Positions 7,517 through 15,467 of a stretch of 32,099 nt of DNA are shown here, one piece after another. Source of the DNA: an uncultured Erysipelotrichaceae bacterium. GTDB taxonomy: Bacteria > Bacillota_I > Bacilli_A > RF39 > UBA660. The stretch spans positions 1 through 32,099 of the forward strand of contig CADBCT010000005.1 of the NCBI GenBank assembly GCA_902793315.1. The letters run 5' to 3'. The notes beneath the pieces are model-generated. The model did not search any database and had not been told where the DNA came from. It worked only from the letters and a program-made list of their open reading frames with translations. The translations under genes were made by a program, and so were the position numbers. The stretch's first letter is position 1. Every line of letters starts with the position of its first letter.

Positions 7517-8266
7517 GTGAAAATAATTAAGTATAAAAAAGGATCTAAAGGTAAATATAAAGTGTTTTTAGATGATGATAGAGAATTAATTCTATATGAA
7601 GATGTTATTCTTAAATATAATTTACTTTTAAGTAAAGAATTAGATGAAAAGACTATGATTGAGTTAGATAAGTATAATCAAGAATGTGATGTTTATTATA
7701 CTGCTTTAAATAGTATTAATAATAGATTTAAAAGTGTCTATGAACTAAGGCAAAACTTAATAAAGAAAGAATACCCAAAAGATTTAGTTGATAAAGCAAT
7801 TGATAAATTATTACAGCAAGGATATTTAAATGATAGGATATTTGCTAAGAGTTATATTAATAATCAGATAATCACTACTAATAAAGGTCCATATAAAATA
7901 ATGAAAGAATTAGCTGATAAAAAGATTGATTCAGATATTATCAATGAAGAAATAGAATTATTTACAACAGAAGAACAAACTGAAAGAATTAAAAAATTAA
8001 TTAATAAAGGTATTAAGACAAATCATAATCGTGGTGGAATAGTTTTAAAACAAAAGATTTATAATGATTTAAAATTAGCAGGTTATGATATTAATTTAAT
8101 AAATAGTATTATTTGTGAGTATAGTTTTGAGAATGATAGTGTAATTGCTAAAAAAGAGTATGAAAAACTATATCGAAAATACAGTAGAAAATATAGTGGT
8201 TCTGAATTAGAAAGAATAATTAAGGAAAAACTTTATCAAAAAGGTTTGAAGTATGAAAAAGAGTAA
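7517..8266 (+). CDS. recX: RecX-family regulator of RecA
   Basis: RecX binds RecA filaments and tempers recombination and SOS activity. The 249-aa protein has the three-helix repeats of the family: an N-terminal helical region, then YELRQNLIKKEYPKDLVDKAIDKLLQQGYLNDRIFAKSYI (about residues 75-115), and similar GG/L-x-x-K repeats to the end. Its length fits the long Firmicutes RecX. I place the start at the GTG at 7517, because the GTG at 7508 lies inside the AGGTGATT ribosome-binding site. The gene converges with prsA, and the two share a terminator that overlaps both stop codons. recA is not in this window. Confidence 0.88.
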   Translation: MKIIKYKKGSKGKYKVFLDDDRELILYEDVILKYNLLLSKELDEKTMIELDKYNQECDVYYTALNSINNRFKSVYELRQNLIKKEYPKDLVDKAIDKLLQQGYLNDRIFAKSYINNQIITTNKGPYKIMKELADKKIDSDIINEEIELFTTEEQTERIKKLINKGIKTNHNRGGIVLKQKIYNDLKLAGYDINLINSIICEYSFENDSVIAKKEYEKLYRKYSRKYSGSELERIIKEKLYQKGLKYEKE

Positions 8267-8291
8267 AAAAAAAGAGATTTACTCTTTTTTA
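8256..8291. terminator. Bidirectional terminator shared by recX and prsA
   Basis: AAAAAGAGTAAA (8256-8267) pairs with TTTACTCTTTTT (8278-8289), a perfect 12-bp stem. The recX stop (8264-8266) lies in the left arm, and the prsA stop overlaps the right arm and T-run. Confidence 0.85.
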
Positions 8292-9293
8292 TTGATTACT
8301 TGAACTTGAATTAGCACTATCAATTAAATCATTTACATAATCATTATAAGCTTTCTTTAAAGTATCATCATTCCATTTGATTTTGTTATCTTCTCTAAAT
8401 CCACGTAAAGCTTTGTAATATAAAGAAGGGTCATCATTTAATTTTTGTGTCTTAATTTTTTCGATAATGTCTTTTTTGATAGTCTTTAACTTAGCTTTAT
8501 CTTTTTCACCAGTTTTTAAAATTATATGATATCCATATTCTGTTTTAACTGGTTCTTTAGTATATTCATCTTTCTTTAATTCTTTAACAGCATCAGAAAA
8601 TTCACTAACCATTTCATCTAAATTAAAGTATCCTAAGTCACCACCATTTTCAGAATTTGCTTTATCATCAGAATACTTTTTAGCTAAATCAGCAAACTTC
8701 TTACCGTTCTTTAATTCCTTAATAACTTTGTTAGCTTTCTTTAAAGCTTTTTCTTCAGCAGCTTTCTTTTCTTCATCAGTTGCTCCATCTTTAACATTAA
8801 TAGAAATTAAAATATGACTAGCTTTAACTTGACCAAATACTTTTTCATCATAATATTTTTTTATTTCGCTATCTTTAATATTCTTTTTAATATAATCCTC
8901 AACAGCTAAATTTCTTTTATATTCTAGTTTTAACTTTTCTTTTAAATCTTTTTCACTATCAACACCAAAATATTGTTTTAACATACTTTGATAAGTATTT
9001 TCATCACTACCATAGTATGATTTTACTTGTTCTATTTGTTTATCAATAGCTTCAGTCTCTTTAGAATCTGTTTTATATTTCTTATATAATAAGTCTTTAT
9101 CAAGCATGTCTACTAATTTAGAAATATTATCTTTCTTTATCTCATTATAATATTCAGTAGCAGTATACTTTTCTGTTTTAGTAGAAACAGCTACTTTAGA
9201 ACCATTCTTAACAGCAATTTCCTTTCCACAACCAGTTACTAGAATTGATACTACTAGAATTCCTAGTGTATAAATAATTTTTTTATTTTTCAT
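8289..9293 (-). CDS. prsA: PrsA-like foldase lipoprotein (parvulin peptidyl-prolyl isomerase)
   Basis: A 334-aa membrane lipoprotein that helps secreted proteins fold outside the membrane. The signal peptide ends in the lipobox LVTGC with Cys22 as the lipidated residue. A helical SurA-like N-domain follows, then the parvulin domain at about 155-262 with VKASHILI, FADLAKKYSDD, GGDLGYF and GYHIILKTG. A C-terminal helical extension ends in a Ser/Asn tail. The start at 9293 is chosen because AGGAGGAAG lies just upstream; the longer reading would place that site inside the coding region. It is monocistronic with its own promoter. It may assist folding of the sorted surface protein and penicillin-binding proteins encoded nearby. 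Confidence 0.93.
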   Translation of the reverse strand: MKNKKIIYTLGILVVSILVTGCGKEIAVKNGSKVAVSTKTEKYTATEYYNEIKKDNISKLVDMLDKDLLYKKYKTDSKETEAIDKQIEQVKSYYGSDENTYQSMLKQYFGVDSEKDLKEKLKLEYKRNLAVEDYIKKNIKDSEIKKYYDEKVFGQVKASHILISINVKDGATDEEKKAAEEKALKKANKVIKELKNGKKFADLAKKYSDDKANSENGGDLGYFNLDEMVSEFSDAVKELKKDEYTKEPVKTEYGYHIILKTGEKDKAKLKTIKKDIIEKIKTQKLNDDPSLYYKALRGFREDNKIKWNDDTLKKAYNDYVNDLIDSANSSSSNQ

Positions 9294-9319
9294 TTTTCTT
9301 CCTCCTGTACACATCTAAT

Positions 9320-9348
9320 ATCATAACAAAAATATTTTTTTCTTGCAA
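9320..9348 (-). promoter_or_regulatory. Sigma-A promoter of prsA
   Basis: On the minus strand, TTGCAA (9348-9343), a 17-bp spacer and TATGAT (9325-9320). Confidence 0.65.
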
Positions 9349-9367
9349 TAAAATGATAGTTATATGA

Positions 9368-9395
9368 ACACATTTTTAAGTTTTGCCATAGAATA
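9368..9395 (+). promoter_or_regulatory. Sporulation-type promoter of the YjcZ-like pair
   Basis: CATAGAATA (9387-9395) fits CATAnnnTA. AC dinucleotides at 9368-9369 and 9370-9371 lie 17 and 15 bases upstream, as in sigma-K promoters (AC about 16 bases before the -10). It precedes two small spore-type genes. Confidence 0.5.
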
Positions 9396-9426
9396 TCATG
9401 AAAAGAGTTAAAAAGGAGGAATAAAT

Positions 9427-9513
9427 ATGACTAATTGTGGTTCAACATCAAGTAGTGCGATTATACTTGTTTTATTTATACTTTTAATAATTATTCTTGG
9501 CTCTCATATTTAA
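9427..9513 (+). CDS. YjcZ-like tiny spore protein, copy 1
   Basis: A 28-aa protein: a short polar head (MTNCGSTSSS), then AIILVLFILLIIILG, a single hydrophobic helix, and a short tail. The VLFILLIII-G core closely matches the YjcZ family of sporulation proteins found in Bacillus spores. AAGGAGGAATAAAT lies before the ATG. It is the first of a tandem pair behind a CATAnnnTA box. Its size would let most gene finders miss it. A small toxin-like or holin-like peptide is the alternative, but the tandem order and promoter favour a spore role. Confidence 0.72.
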   Translation: MTNCGSTSSSAIILVLFILLIIILGSHI

Positions 9514-9525
9514 GGAGGTGCTGTA

Positions 9526-9633
9526 ATGGCTTGTTCTAGTGATGTTAATAATGGATCTAGAGGTAATGGCTTATTTATTATAGTTATTTTATATATCTTA
9601 TTAGCTATTATTCTTAGTGGTTCACTATATTAA
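9526..9633 (+). CDS. YjcZ-like tiny spore protein, copy 2
   Basis: A 35-aa protein, MACSSDVNNGSRGNG followed by the hydrophobic helix LFIIVILYILLAIILSG. It has the same design as the gene 12 bases upstream: a polar, Cys-containing head and one membrane helix. The ribosome-binding site AAGGAGGTG is near-perfect and overlaps the stop of copy 1. The pair ends in a terminator shared with the convergent HIT gene. The two copies differ enough in sequence to be an old duplication. Confidence 0.72.
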   Translation: MACSSDVNNGSRGNGLFIIVILYILLAIILSGSLY

Positions 9634-9634
9634 A

Positions 9635-9657
9635 AAAATACCAAATATTGGTATTTT
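9635..9657. terminator. Bidirectional terminator (YjcZ pair / HIT gene)
   Basis: AAAATACCAA (9635-9644), loop ATA, TTGGTATTTT (9648-9657). On the plus strand it leads into TTTTCTTTTT; on the minus strand into seven Ts. Confidence 0.8.
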
Positions 9658-9661
9658 CTTT

Positions 9662-10057
9662 TTAATTATTTAATTTTTCAAATACTTCATCTAAATCAAT
9701 TAATTTAGACTCATCATACTGAAAATCAGCATTATCATCAGGATATCTTGGTATTAAATGTAAATGAAAATGCTTTATTTCTTGACCTAATTCATTATTC
9801 TCAGCTATTGTTAAACCTTCACAGTTTAACTTTTCTTTTAATAAGGGATAAAGATTTTCTCTTATAACCTTTAAACTATGAGTAATAATTTCATCAGTAA
9901 TATCATTAATATTAACAAAATGCTCTTTTGGTAATACTAATAGATGACCATTAGTATTAGGATTAATATTCATAATTACTTTTATTAAATCATCTTCATA
10001 TACTGTCTTTGAAGGTAATTCTCCATTTATTATTTTACAAAAAATACAATCTTTCAT
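9662..10057 (-). CDS. HIT-family nucleotide hydrolase
   Basis: A 131-aa histidine-triad protein. The zinc-site CxxC (CIFC, residues 4-7) is at the N-terminus, the middle has GHLLVLPKEHF, and the catalytic HFHLHLIPR (His-x-His-x-His) is near the end. These enzymes cleave nucleoside phosphoramidates or dinucleoside polyphosphates; the Hit/HinT subgroup cannot be fixed here. I start it at 10057, one base after the stop of the upstream gene (GAGGAATAAAATG), so its ribosome-binding site lies inside that gene and the two are probably translationally coupled. Upstream in-frame codons overlap the preceding gene without a better binding site. Confidence 0.93.
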   Translation of the reverse strand: MKDCIFCKIINGELPSKTVYEDDLIKVIMNINPNTNGHLLVLPKEHFVNINDITDEIITHSLKVIRENLYPLLKEKLNCEGLTIAENNELGQEIKHFHLHLIPRYPDDNADFQYDESKLIDLDEVFEKLNN

Positions 10058-10058
10058 T

Positions 10059-10823
10059 TTATTCCTCCTCATTTAAATATTTGTATTTTATTTTATTATT
10101 CTTAACTAATTTAGAATTGTTATCTTCTAAAATGTCGTTGATTATTTGTTCATTATCTTTACTATTAATAAATTCTTCGGTTATATTACTTATTTGAATT
10201 GATTGAGTAATATCTTTACTATTAGTTATAGTGAAAGTATAACTCTTAGGAGTAATATTATTATTTTGACATTTTGTAACTAATTCACTAATACTAGTTA
10301 GTATTTCTTTAGAAGTCCAATCCTTAATAGTTAAATCTTTTTCAATATTATAAAATTTCAATTCTAGTAAATTATCTTCAGTAATAATTTTATCTTGAAC
10401 TAAAGAGGTATATTTATCTAATGTAGATATTATTGATACTTTAACACTTGTACTAGTTTTTTTTCTAATATCTTGTTCCAAGTCTTTCTGAATAGTTTTT
10501 AATAATTGTCCACCTTCAGAATAATCTTTTTTATATGTATCAGTCATTTTTTTATTATTATAATATATGTAAAAGTAATGATTTTTATTTTTTACTGAGG
10601 TTACTTTCATTTTATAAATTGTTCTATCATATGTAACTTTGCCAAGTTTAATGCTATCTTTTAATTCAGAATAATTAGTATTTAAGTATTCTTGCATCTT
10701 TTTTTCTACTTTGGGAATTAATAGTCCTGCTGACTTTTCAGTGACTATTATTACACCAAAACATACAAAAATTATGAATAAAAAGACATTCCTAGCAAAT
10801 AATAATCTTTTTTGTTTTTGCAT
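10059..10823 (-). CDS. Unknown membrane-anchored extracellular protein
   Basis: A 254-aa protein with a basic head (MQKQKRLLFAR), one hydrophobic helix at about 12-30 (NVFLFIIFVCFGVIIVT) and an outside region rich in Lys, Asn, Thr and beta-type patterns. No catalytic motif is visible. The start at 10823 has GGTGATAAA directly before it; a longer reading would lack a binding site. It is coupled to the HIT gene, and the region downstream of its promoter carries only these two genes. It could be a sporulation or envelope protein of the type with a single N-terminal anchor, but I do not recognise the family. Confidence 0.78.
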   Translation of the reverse strand: MQKQKRLLFARNVFLFIIFVCFGVIIVTEKSAGLLIPKVEKKMQEYLNTNYSELKDSIKLGKVTYDRTIYKMKVTSVKNKNHYFYIYYNNKKMTDTYKKDYSEGGQLLKTIQKDLEQDIRKKTSTSVKVSIISTLDKYTSLVQDKIITEDNLLELKFYNIEKDLTIKDWTSKEILTSISELVTKCQNNNITPKSYTFTITNSKDITQSIQISNITEEFINSKDNEQIINDILEDNNSKLVKNNKIKYKYLNEEE

Positions 10824-10838
10824 TTTATCACCAAATTT

Positions 10839-10867
10839 ATTGTATCTCATAATTTAGGATAATGCAA
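10839..10867 (-). promoter_or_regulatory. Sigma-A promoter of the 254-aa gene and HIT gene
   Basis: On the minus strand, TTGCAT (10867-10862), a 17-bp spacer and TACAAT (10844-10839). Confidence 0.6.
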
Positions 10868-10891
10868 TTTTGTTTATTTTAATAAAAAAGG

Positions 10892-10920
10892 TTGTCTTGA
10901 TTTTTGTTTTATGATATATT
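10892..10920 (+). promoter_or_regulatory. Promoter of the acidic coiled-coil gene
   Basis: TTGTCT (10892-10897), 17 bp, then TATATT (10915-10920), with TG at 10912-10913 as an extended -10. Confidence 0.65.
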
Positions 10921-10957
10921 AATTAGTAGATTAAAGTATAGCATTGGTGGTGTTTTT

Positions 10958-12385
10958 ATGGCATTGGAAGAAAAGAGAAATAATGTTAAATATCAAGGAA
11001 GAGACGATTATGAAGTAGTATATTATGATGTTCCAGATACTGGTAAAAAGTACTTTTTTCTTGATGAAGGAAAAGAAAGATTAAAGAATGGTAACATTAT
11101 TGCAACTACAAGTTTAAAAGTAGCAATAAATGCTAATAGACCTGAAGAATTGGCTGAAATAGGTGTAGTAGATTCAGAGGGACATGAAGTAATATCATTT
11201 ACTAATAGAAAGATTAAAGTTATTGATGATAATACTCTTTTAGTTGAACCGGATAAGCCAGTTAGTGAAAACGTTATCAAAGCTATAGAGGATAGAACTC
11301 AACCACAAGAAGCAACTAGATTAGTATCTTCAGCAAATAAAATTAAAGAAAATTTAAATAATAAAATGAATGGAAATGGTAGATTTATATTTAACGATTT
11401 GTTTTCTGAAGCTACTATTTATGATATAGATGGAAACAACCTAGTTAATAATGAATATTATAGTTTTGTAGGGATTAATGATAATGAAATGTTTTTAATA
11501 AAAAATGATCCTGAATCAGAAGTAGTTACATTACCACTTGATAAAGAAAAAGTAGAAGAGGCTGTTGAGGCTACTGAAAAATTAAATACTGAAGAAGTAG
11601 CAGATAATCTTGATGTTAGTGAAGTTAAAGTGGATGAAAATGTTGTAGAAGATGCTTTCAATAGTGAAATTTTAGAAGATACTCCTACTGAAGAAGTAGT
11701 TGAAAATAACGAAGATAATGCTGTGATTGAAGATACTAATGAAGAAATTGAGACAATGGAAGAACCAGTTGCAGATGTTTCAGAAGAAGTGGTAGAAGAA
11801 AACAATACTGAAGAATTAAATACTACACTTGATAGTATGATTGAAGAGCCTCAAAAAGAAACTGCTGTATCAGATGATATGATTAATTCAATGCCTGCAA
11901 CAGATGAAGACATAGATGAATATAGATTTGAAAATTCACAAGTACATGTTGATTCTATTGACAGAAGTGATAGTTTTGATGATTTAGTAGAAGATGATCA
12001 TTTCAGAGGATCAGATTTTGCTGATGCTACTGAAATTATTGAAGAAATGATTGGCAGAATGAAGGATCAAGATAGTCAGATTAATAAACTAGAAAGCCAA
12101 TTAAATGAAGAAAAAAATATAAATAGAGCTGTTAATAGAAGAAATAAAGAATTAGAAGAAAAAAATAATATGCTTAATAAAGAAAATAATGAGCTAGAGG
12201 AAAAAGGTAATTATTATAAGCGAGCAGCTGCATCTTTAGCTACCGAAAATAGTAATTTAAAAGCTCAGCTTGAAGATAAAGATAAATTATTAGATATGTT
12301 AAGAGAAGCTAAGAAATTATTAAACGGTGAGGCTGAACCAAGATATGATTTCGATGAAGATAATGTTTTTAGAAGAATAGCTTAA
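10958..12385 (+). CDS. Large acidic coiled-coil protein, unknown function
   Basis: A 475-aa cytoplasmic protein in three parts. Residues 1-195 look folded, with repeated beta-type segments (YEVVYYDVPDTGKKYFFLDEG; IKVIDDNTLLVEPDKP; FIFNDLFSEATIYDIDGN). Residues 195-360 are a Glu/Val/Thr/Asn-rich acidic linker, probably disordered. Residues 365-455 form a strong coiled coil (INKLESQLNEEKNINRAV; ELEEKNNMLNKENNEL). It has no membrane segment. GGTGGTG lies before the ATG at 10958; an in-frame upstream ATG at 10904 falls inside the -10/-35 region and is rejected. I do not recognise the family. The shape suggests a scaffold or structural protein. It is a single-gene unit with its own promoter and terminator. 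Confidence 0.82.
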   Translation: MALEEKRNNVKYQGRDDYEVVYYDVPDTGKKYFFLDEGKERLKNGNIIATTSLKVAINANRPEELAEIGVVDSEGHEVISFTNRKIKVIDDNTLLVEPDKPVSENVIKAIEDRTQPQEATRLVSSANKIKENLNNKMNGNGRFIFNDLFSEATIYDIDGNNLVNNEYYSFVGINDNEMFLIKNDPESEVVTLPLDKEKVEEAVEATEKLNTEEVADNLDVSEVKVDENVVEDAFNSEILEDTPTEEVVENNEDNAVIEDTNEEIETMEEPVADVSEEVVEENNTEELNTTLDSMIEEPQKETAVSDDMINSMPATDEDIDEYRFENSQVHVDSIDRSDSFDDLVEDDHFRGSDFADATEIIEEMIGRMKDQDSQINKLESQLNEEKNINRAVNRRNKELEEKNNMLNKENNELEEKGNYYKRAAASLATENSNLKAQLEDKDKLLDMLREAKKLLNGEAEPRYDFDEDNVFRRIA

Positions 12386-12391
12386 CTAATT

Positions 12392-12420
12392 AAAACCAAC
12401 TAAAAGTAGTTGGTTTTTTT
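12392..12420 (+). terminator. Terminator of the coiled-coil gene
   Basis: AACCAACTA (12394-12402), loop AAAG, TAGTTGGTT (12407-12415), then Ts. Confidence 0.85.
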
Positions 12421-12447
12421 GTATAATTAAGACTTTTGTGATAAAAT
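12419..12447 (+). promoter_or_regulatory. Promoter of the SUF operon
   Basis: TTGTAT (12419-12424), 17 bp, TAAAAT (12442-12447), with TG at 12439-12440. The -35 begins in the T-run of the preceding terminator. No inverted repeat suggesting an Fe-S or iron regulator site is seen. Confidence 0.6.
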
Positions 12448-12476
12448 AAGAATGGTTTTTATGAAGAGGTGGTATT

Positions 12477-13223
12477 GTGCTAGAAATAAAAAACGTTTAT
12501 TGTTCTATCACTGATAGTAATTTAAATATATTAAAAGGCTTATCTTTAAAGATTAAAGAAGGTGAAACTCATGTTATTATGGGACCTAATGGTACTGGAA
12601 AAAGTACTTTAGCCAAAGCTATTATGGGTCATTATAAATATAGTATAACTAAGGGAGATATTTTAATTGATAAAAAAAGTATTTTGAATTTGACAGTAGA
12701 TGAAAGAGCTAAAAAAGGTTTATATCTATGTATGCAAGATCCTACTGTAATAGAAGGTGTAAGTAATAGTGAATTCTTAAGAACAGCTCTATCTTCTAAA
12801 ACTGGTACTAAAGTAAATTTATATAGTTTTATTACTGATATGGAAAAAGCTATGAAAGAAGTAGAATTAGATAGTAATATGTTACATCGTTCTCTTAATA
12901 TGGGCTTTAGTGGTGGAGAAAAGAAAAAGAATGAGATTTTAGGTTTAAAAGTATTAAAACCAAAGTATATTATTCTTGATGAAATAGATTCTGGACTAGA
13001 TGTAGATAGTTTAAGAATCGTGTGTAAAAACATTAAACAATATATGAAAGAAAATAAAGATGCTTCATTATTAATTATTACTCATTATCCACGAATCTTA
13101 GAGTATTTAAAACCTGATTATGTTCATATTTTAAAAGATGGTAAAATCAGAAAAAGCGGTGATATCAGTTTAGCTTTAGAAGTAGAAAAAGAAGGTTATA
13201 CTGGTATTAATGTAATGTCTTAA
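12477..13223 (+). CDS. sufC: SufC, Fe-S assembly ATPase
   Basis: The ABC-type ATPase of the SUF scaffold, which drives conformational changes in the SufB-SufD pair during Fe-S cluster building. At 248 aa it has the usual size. Walker A GPNGTGKST is at 36-44, the SufC-type signature FSGGEKKKNEI at 144-154 and Walker B YIILDEIDSGLD at 164-175. The start is GTG, chosen for AGGTGG six bases upstream. It is the first gene of a six-gene operon with gaps of about 8-25 bases. Confidence 0.97.
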   Translation: MLEIKNVYCSITDSNLNILKGLSLKIKEGETHVIMGPNGTGKSTLAKAIMGHYKYSITKGDILIDKKSILNLTVDERAKKGLYLCMQDPTVIEGVSNSEFLRTALSSKTGTKVNLYSFITDMEKAMKEVELDSNMLHRSLNMGFSGGEKKKNEILGLKVLKPKYIILDEIDSGLDVDSLRIVCKNIKQYMKENKDASLLIITHYPRILEYLKPDYVHILKDGKIRKSGDISLALEVEKEGYTGINVMS

Positions 13224-13233
13224 GGAGAATACC

Positions 13234-13812
13234 ATGAATAAGATATTATATATAATAGATGATAATAGTAATAAAGATTATAAGTACAAGATAAAAGAAG
13301 ATACTATTATTTATCATTTTTCTATTAATAGTAGTAATAACGTAGAAATAGACTTAGTTAAAGAAAACATTAGTTTATATTATTACTATAATAATATTAA
13401 TTATGATGATAATGAGTTTAAGATAGAAGTAAGACATCAGAAGAATAATACTCATAGTGAATTGTATAATCATGGAGTTAATGTTAAGAATAATAAATTA
13501 ACTTATTATGTTAATGGAATAGTTCCTAAAGATAGTGCTAAATGTATTTGTAATCAAGAAAATCAAATTATTAATATGAATGATGGTAAAAGTACTATTT
13601 GTCCTAATTTATTGATTGATAATTATGACGTTGATAGTAATCATGGAGCTTATATTGGTAAATTTAGTGAAGAAAAGTTATTTTATTTAATGAGTAGAGG
13701 AATTAATAGAGAAGATGCTACTAGACTACTATTAACTAGTTATTTAATTAATAGTGACAGTATTGATCTTAATAAAATCTCTAAATTTATAAATGAAATA
13801 GAAAAGATATAG
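13234..13812 (+). CDS. sufD: Half-size SufD-like scaffold protein
   Basis: A 192-aa protein in the sufD position; Firmicutes SufD is normally more than twice as long. The C-terminal part aligns with SufB/SufD cores: NNTHSELYNHGV (about 71-82), a shortened beta-helix, ICPNLLIDNYDVDSNHGAYIG (123-142) and EEKLFYLMSRGINREDA. The His in HGA (His137) corresponds to the SufD histidine implicated in cluster assembly in E. coli. The N-terminal domain and much of the beta-helix are gone. The frame is intact, with a good ribosome-binding site (AGGAG), so it looks like a functional reduced form rather than a pseudogene. Confidence 0.85.
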   Translation: MNKILYIIDDNSNKDYKYKIKEDTIIYHFSINSSNNVEIDLVKENISLYYYYNNINYDDNEFKIEVRHQKNNTHSELYNHGVNVKNNKLTYYVNGIVPKDSAKCICNQENQIINMNDGKSTICPNLLIDNYDVDSNHGAYIGKFSEEKLFYLMSRGINREDATRLLLTSYLINSDSIDLNKISKFINEIEKI

Positions 13813-13823
13813 GGGGTGATTAT

Positions 13824-15017
13824 ATGAATCGTGAAGATTTTCCTATGTTAAAAAAAGATATAGTTTATTTTGATAATGGAGCTACTACTTTAAAACCAAA
13901 AGTAGTAATTGATTCAATAAACAAATATTATAAAGAACATACTGCTAATATTCATCGAGGTGATTATGAAGCAGCAGTTAAAACTAATGAATTATATGAT
14001 GGAGTTAGAGAGTTAGTTAGTAAGCTTGTTAATTGTAATTCTGATGAAGTTATTTATACAAGTGGAGCTACTATGTCACTTAATATGGTTGTATTTGGTT
14101 ATATGAAAAAACACCTAAAAAAAGGTGATGAGGTTCTACTAAATAAAGCTGAGCATGCTTCTAATGTTCTTCCTTGGATTAAATTAAGAGAAGAAATAGG
14201 AATAGTAATTAAATATGTTCCGTTGAATAAGAATTATGAATTAACACTAGATAATATAAAGAAATATGTTACTAATAAAACTAAAGTAATAAGTCTTGCT
14301 CATGTAAGTAATGTTATTGGTGATGTAAGAGATGTTAAAAGTATTGGTAAGTATTGTAGAGATAATAAAATACTATTTAACGTAGATGGAGCACAGAGTG
14401 TTCCACATATGAAAGTAGATTTTAAAGATAGTAATATTGATTTCTTAAGTTTTTCTGGTCATAAGATGTGTGGACCTACAGTAGTAGGAATTTTAGTTGG
14501 TAGAAAAGAATTATTAGAAGAGATGGAACCATTGTTTTATGGAGGAGGAATGAATTCTTTCTTTGAAGAAGACTATTCATATGAATTAAAGAGTATTCCA
14601 ACTAGATTTGAAGCAGGCACTCCACCAATTGCTGAAGTAATTGGTTTAGGTGAAGCTATTAAATATTTGCAAAAGATTGGTATGGATAAAATACATGATT
14701 ATGAAATTGAATTAAAGAAGTATTTACTTGAAAAAATAAAAGATATTGATAACTTAATTGTTTATAATAAGAATACTGATAGTGGTATTATAGCTTTTAA
14801 TATCGATGGAGTGTTTGCTCAAGATAGTGCAGTATATCTTAATCATTATAATATTTATGTAAGAGCAGGTAATCATTGTGCTAAGATGTTAAAAGATGAA
14901 TTATCAATTAAAAATACAGTTCGTATTAGTATGTATTTCTATAATAATAAAGAAGATATTGATAAATTAGTAGAAGTTTTAAAGAATAGTAAAGATATCT
15001 TTAAAGTAATAATATAG
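13824..15017 (+). CDS. sufS: SufS, group II cysteine desulfurase
   Basis: A PLP enzyme that takes sulfur from cysteine and passes it as persulfide to SufU. At 397 aa it has family length. His111 (AEHASNVLPW) stacks on PLP, Lys214 (SFSGHKMCGP) forms the Schiff base, and Cys352 in VRAGNHCAKM is the persulfide residue. RFEAGTPP is also conserved. The ribosome-binding site is GGGGGTGAT. The next gene, sufU, starts eight bases after its stop. Confidence 0.97.
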   Translation: MNREDFPMLKKDIVYFDNGATTLKPKVVIDSINKYYKEHTANIHRGDYEAAVKTNELYDGVRELVSKLVNCNSDEVIYTSGATMSLNMVVFGYMKKHLKKGDEVLLNKAEHASNVLPWIKLREEIGIVIKYVPLNKNYELTLDNIKKYVTNKTKVISLAHVSNVIGDVRDVKSIGKYCRDNKILFNVDGAQSVPHMKVDFKDSNIDFLSFSGHKMCGPTVVGILVGRKELLEEMEPLFYGGGMNSFFEEDYSYELKSIPTRFEAGTPPIAEVIGLGEAIKYLQKIGMDKIHDYEIELKKYLLEKIKDIDNLIVYNKNTDSGIIAFNIDGVFAQDSAVYLNHYNIYVRAGNHCAKMLKDELSIKNTVRISMYFYNNKEDIDKLVEVLKNSKDIFKVII

Positions 15018-15025
15018 GTGATAAG

Positions 15026-15442
15026 ATGGACGAAAATTTTAGAAGAGAAATTATTTTAGATAATTATAATGATCCTATGAACAGAGGGTTAATAGAAGAT
15101 GATAGTTATTTAAAAACTCGTACTAATAGTGAAAGCTGTATTGATGACTTGAACTTTATGATGAAAATTGAAGATGGAAAAGTTAAAGATATTAGATTTG
15201 ATGGAGAAGCATGTGCTATAAGTACTAGTGCTACTTCAATAATGATTAGGTCATTAATTGGAAAGAAGATAGATGAAGTAAGAAAGATACTTCTTAACTA
15301 CCAAAATATGATTAATGATAAAGAATATGATAAAGAATTATTAGGGGAATTAAATGTATATGATAATATACAACCAAACAGAAAGAATTGTGCACTAATA
15401 CCTAGTGTCGCAGTAGATAAAATGTTAGAAGAGTTAAAATAA
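15026..15442 (+). CDS. sufU: SufU, zinc-dependent sulfur acceptor
   Basis: A 138-aa protein of the SufU group that accepts sulfur from SufS. The zinc/thiol residues are in place: Cys38 and Asp40 (SESCIDD), Cys63 (GEACAIS) and Cys122 (RKNCALIP), matching the Cys-Asp-Cys-Cys set of Bacillus SufU. The usual Gly in C-G-D is Ile here. The Cys63-Cys122 distance fits SufU, which carries an insertion, and not IscU. Confidence 0.95.
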   Translation: MDENFRREIILDNYNDPMNRGLIEDDSYLKTRTNSESCIDDLNFMMKIEDGKVKDIRFDGEACAISTSATSIMIRSLIGKKIDEVRKILLNYQNMINDKEYDKELLGELNVYDNIQPNRKNCALIPSVAVDKMLEELK

Positions 15443-15467
15443 ATGTATGTAATAGGGGGAGTTTTAA

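Noticed and set aside
9427-9633. Toxin-antitoxin or holin micro-genes
   Set aside because: Tandem genes of the same type with a spore-type promoter and YjcZ-like helices fit better; no antitoxin-like partner is seen.
10904-10957. N-terminal extension of the coiled-coil protein
   Set aside because: The upstream ATG lies within the promoter; GGTGGTG marks the ATG at 10958.
11458-11805. Minus-strand Ser/Thr-rich frame over the acidic linker of the coiled-coil gene
   Set aside because: It mirrors the Glu/Val/Thr codon repeats of the plus strand; the Ser-rich composition is an artefact.
13234-13812. sufD as a pseudogene
   Set aside because: The frame is intact, with a good ribosome-binding site, and conserved SufD residues are kept, so a functional short form is more likely.
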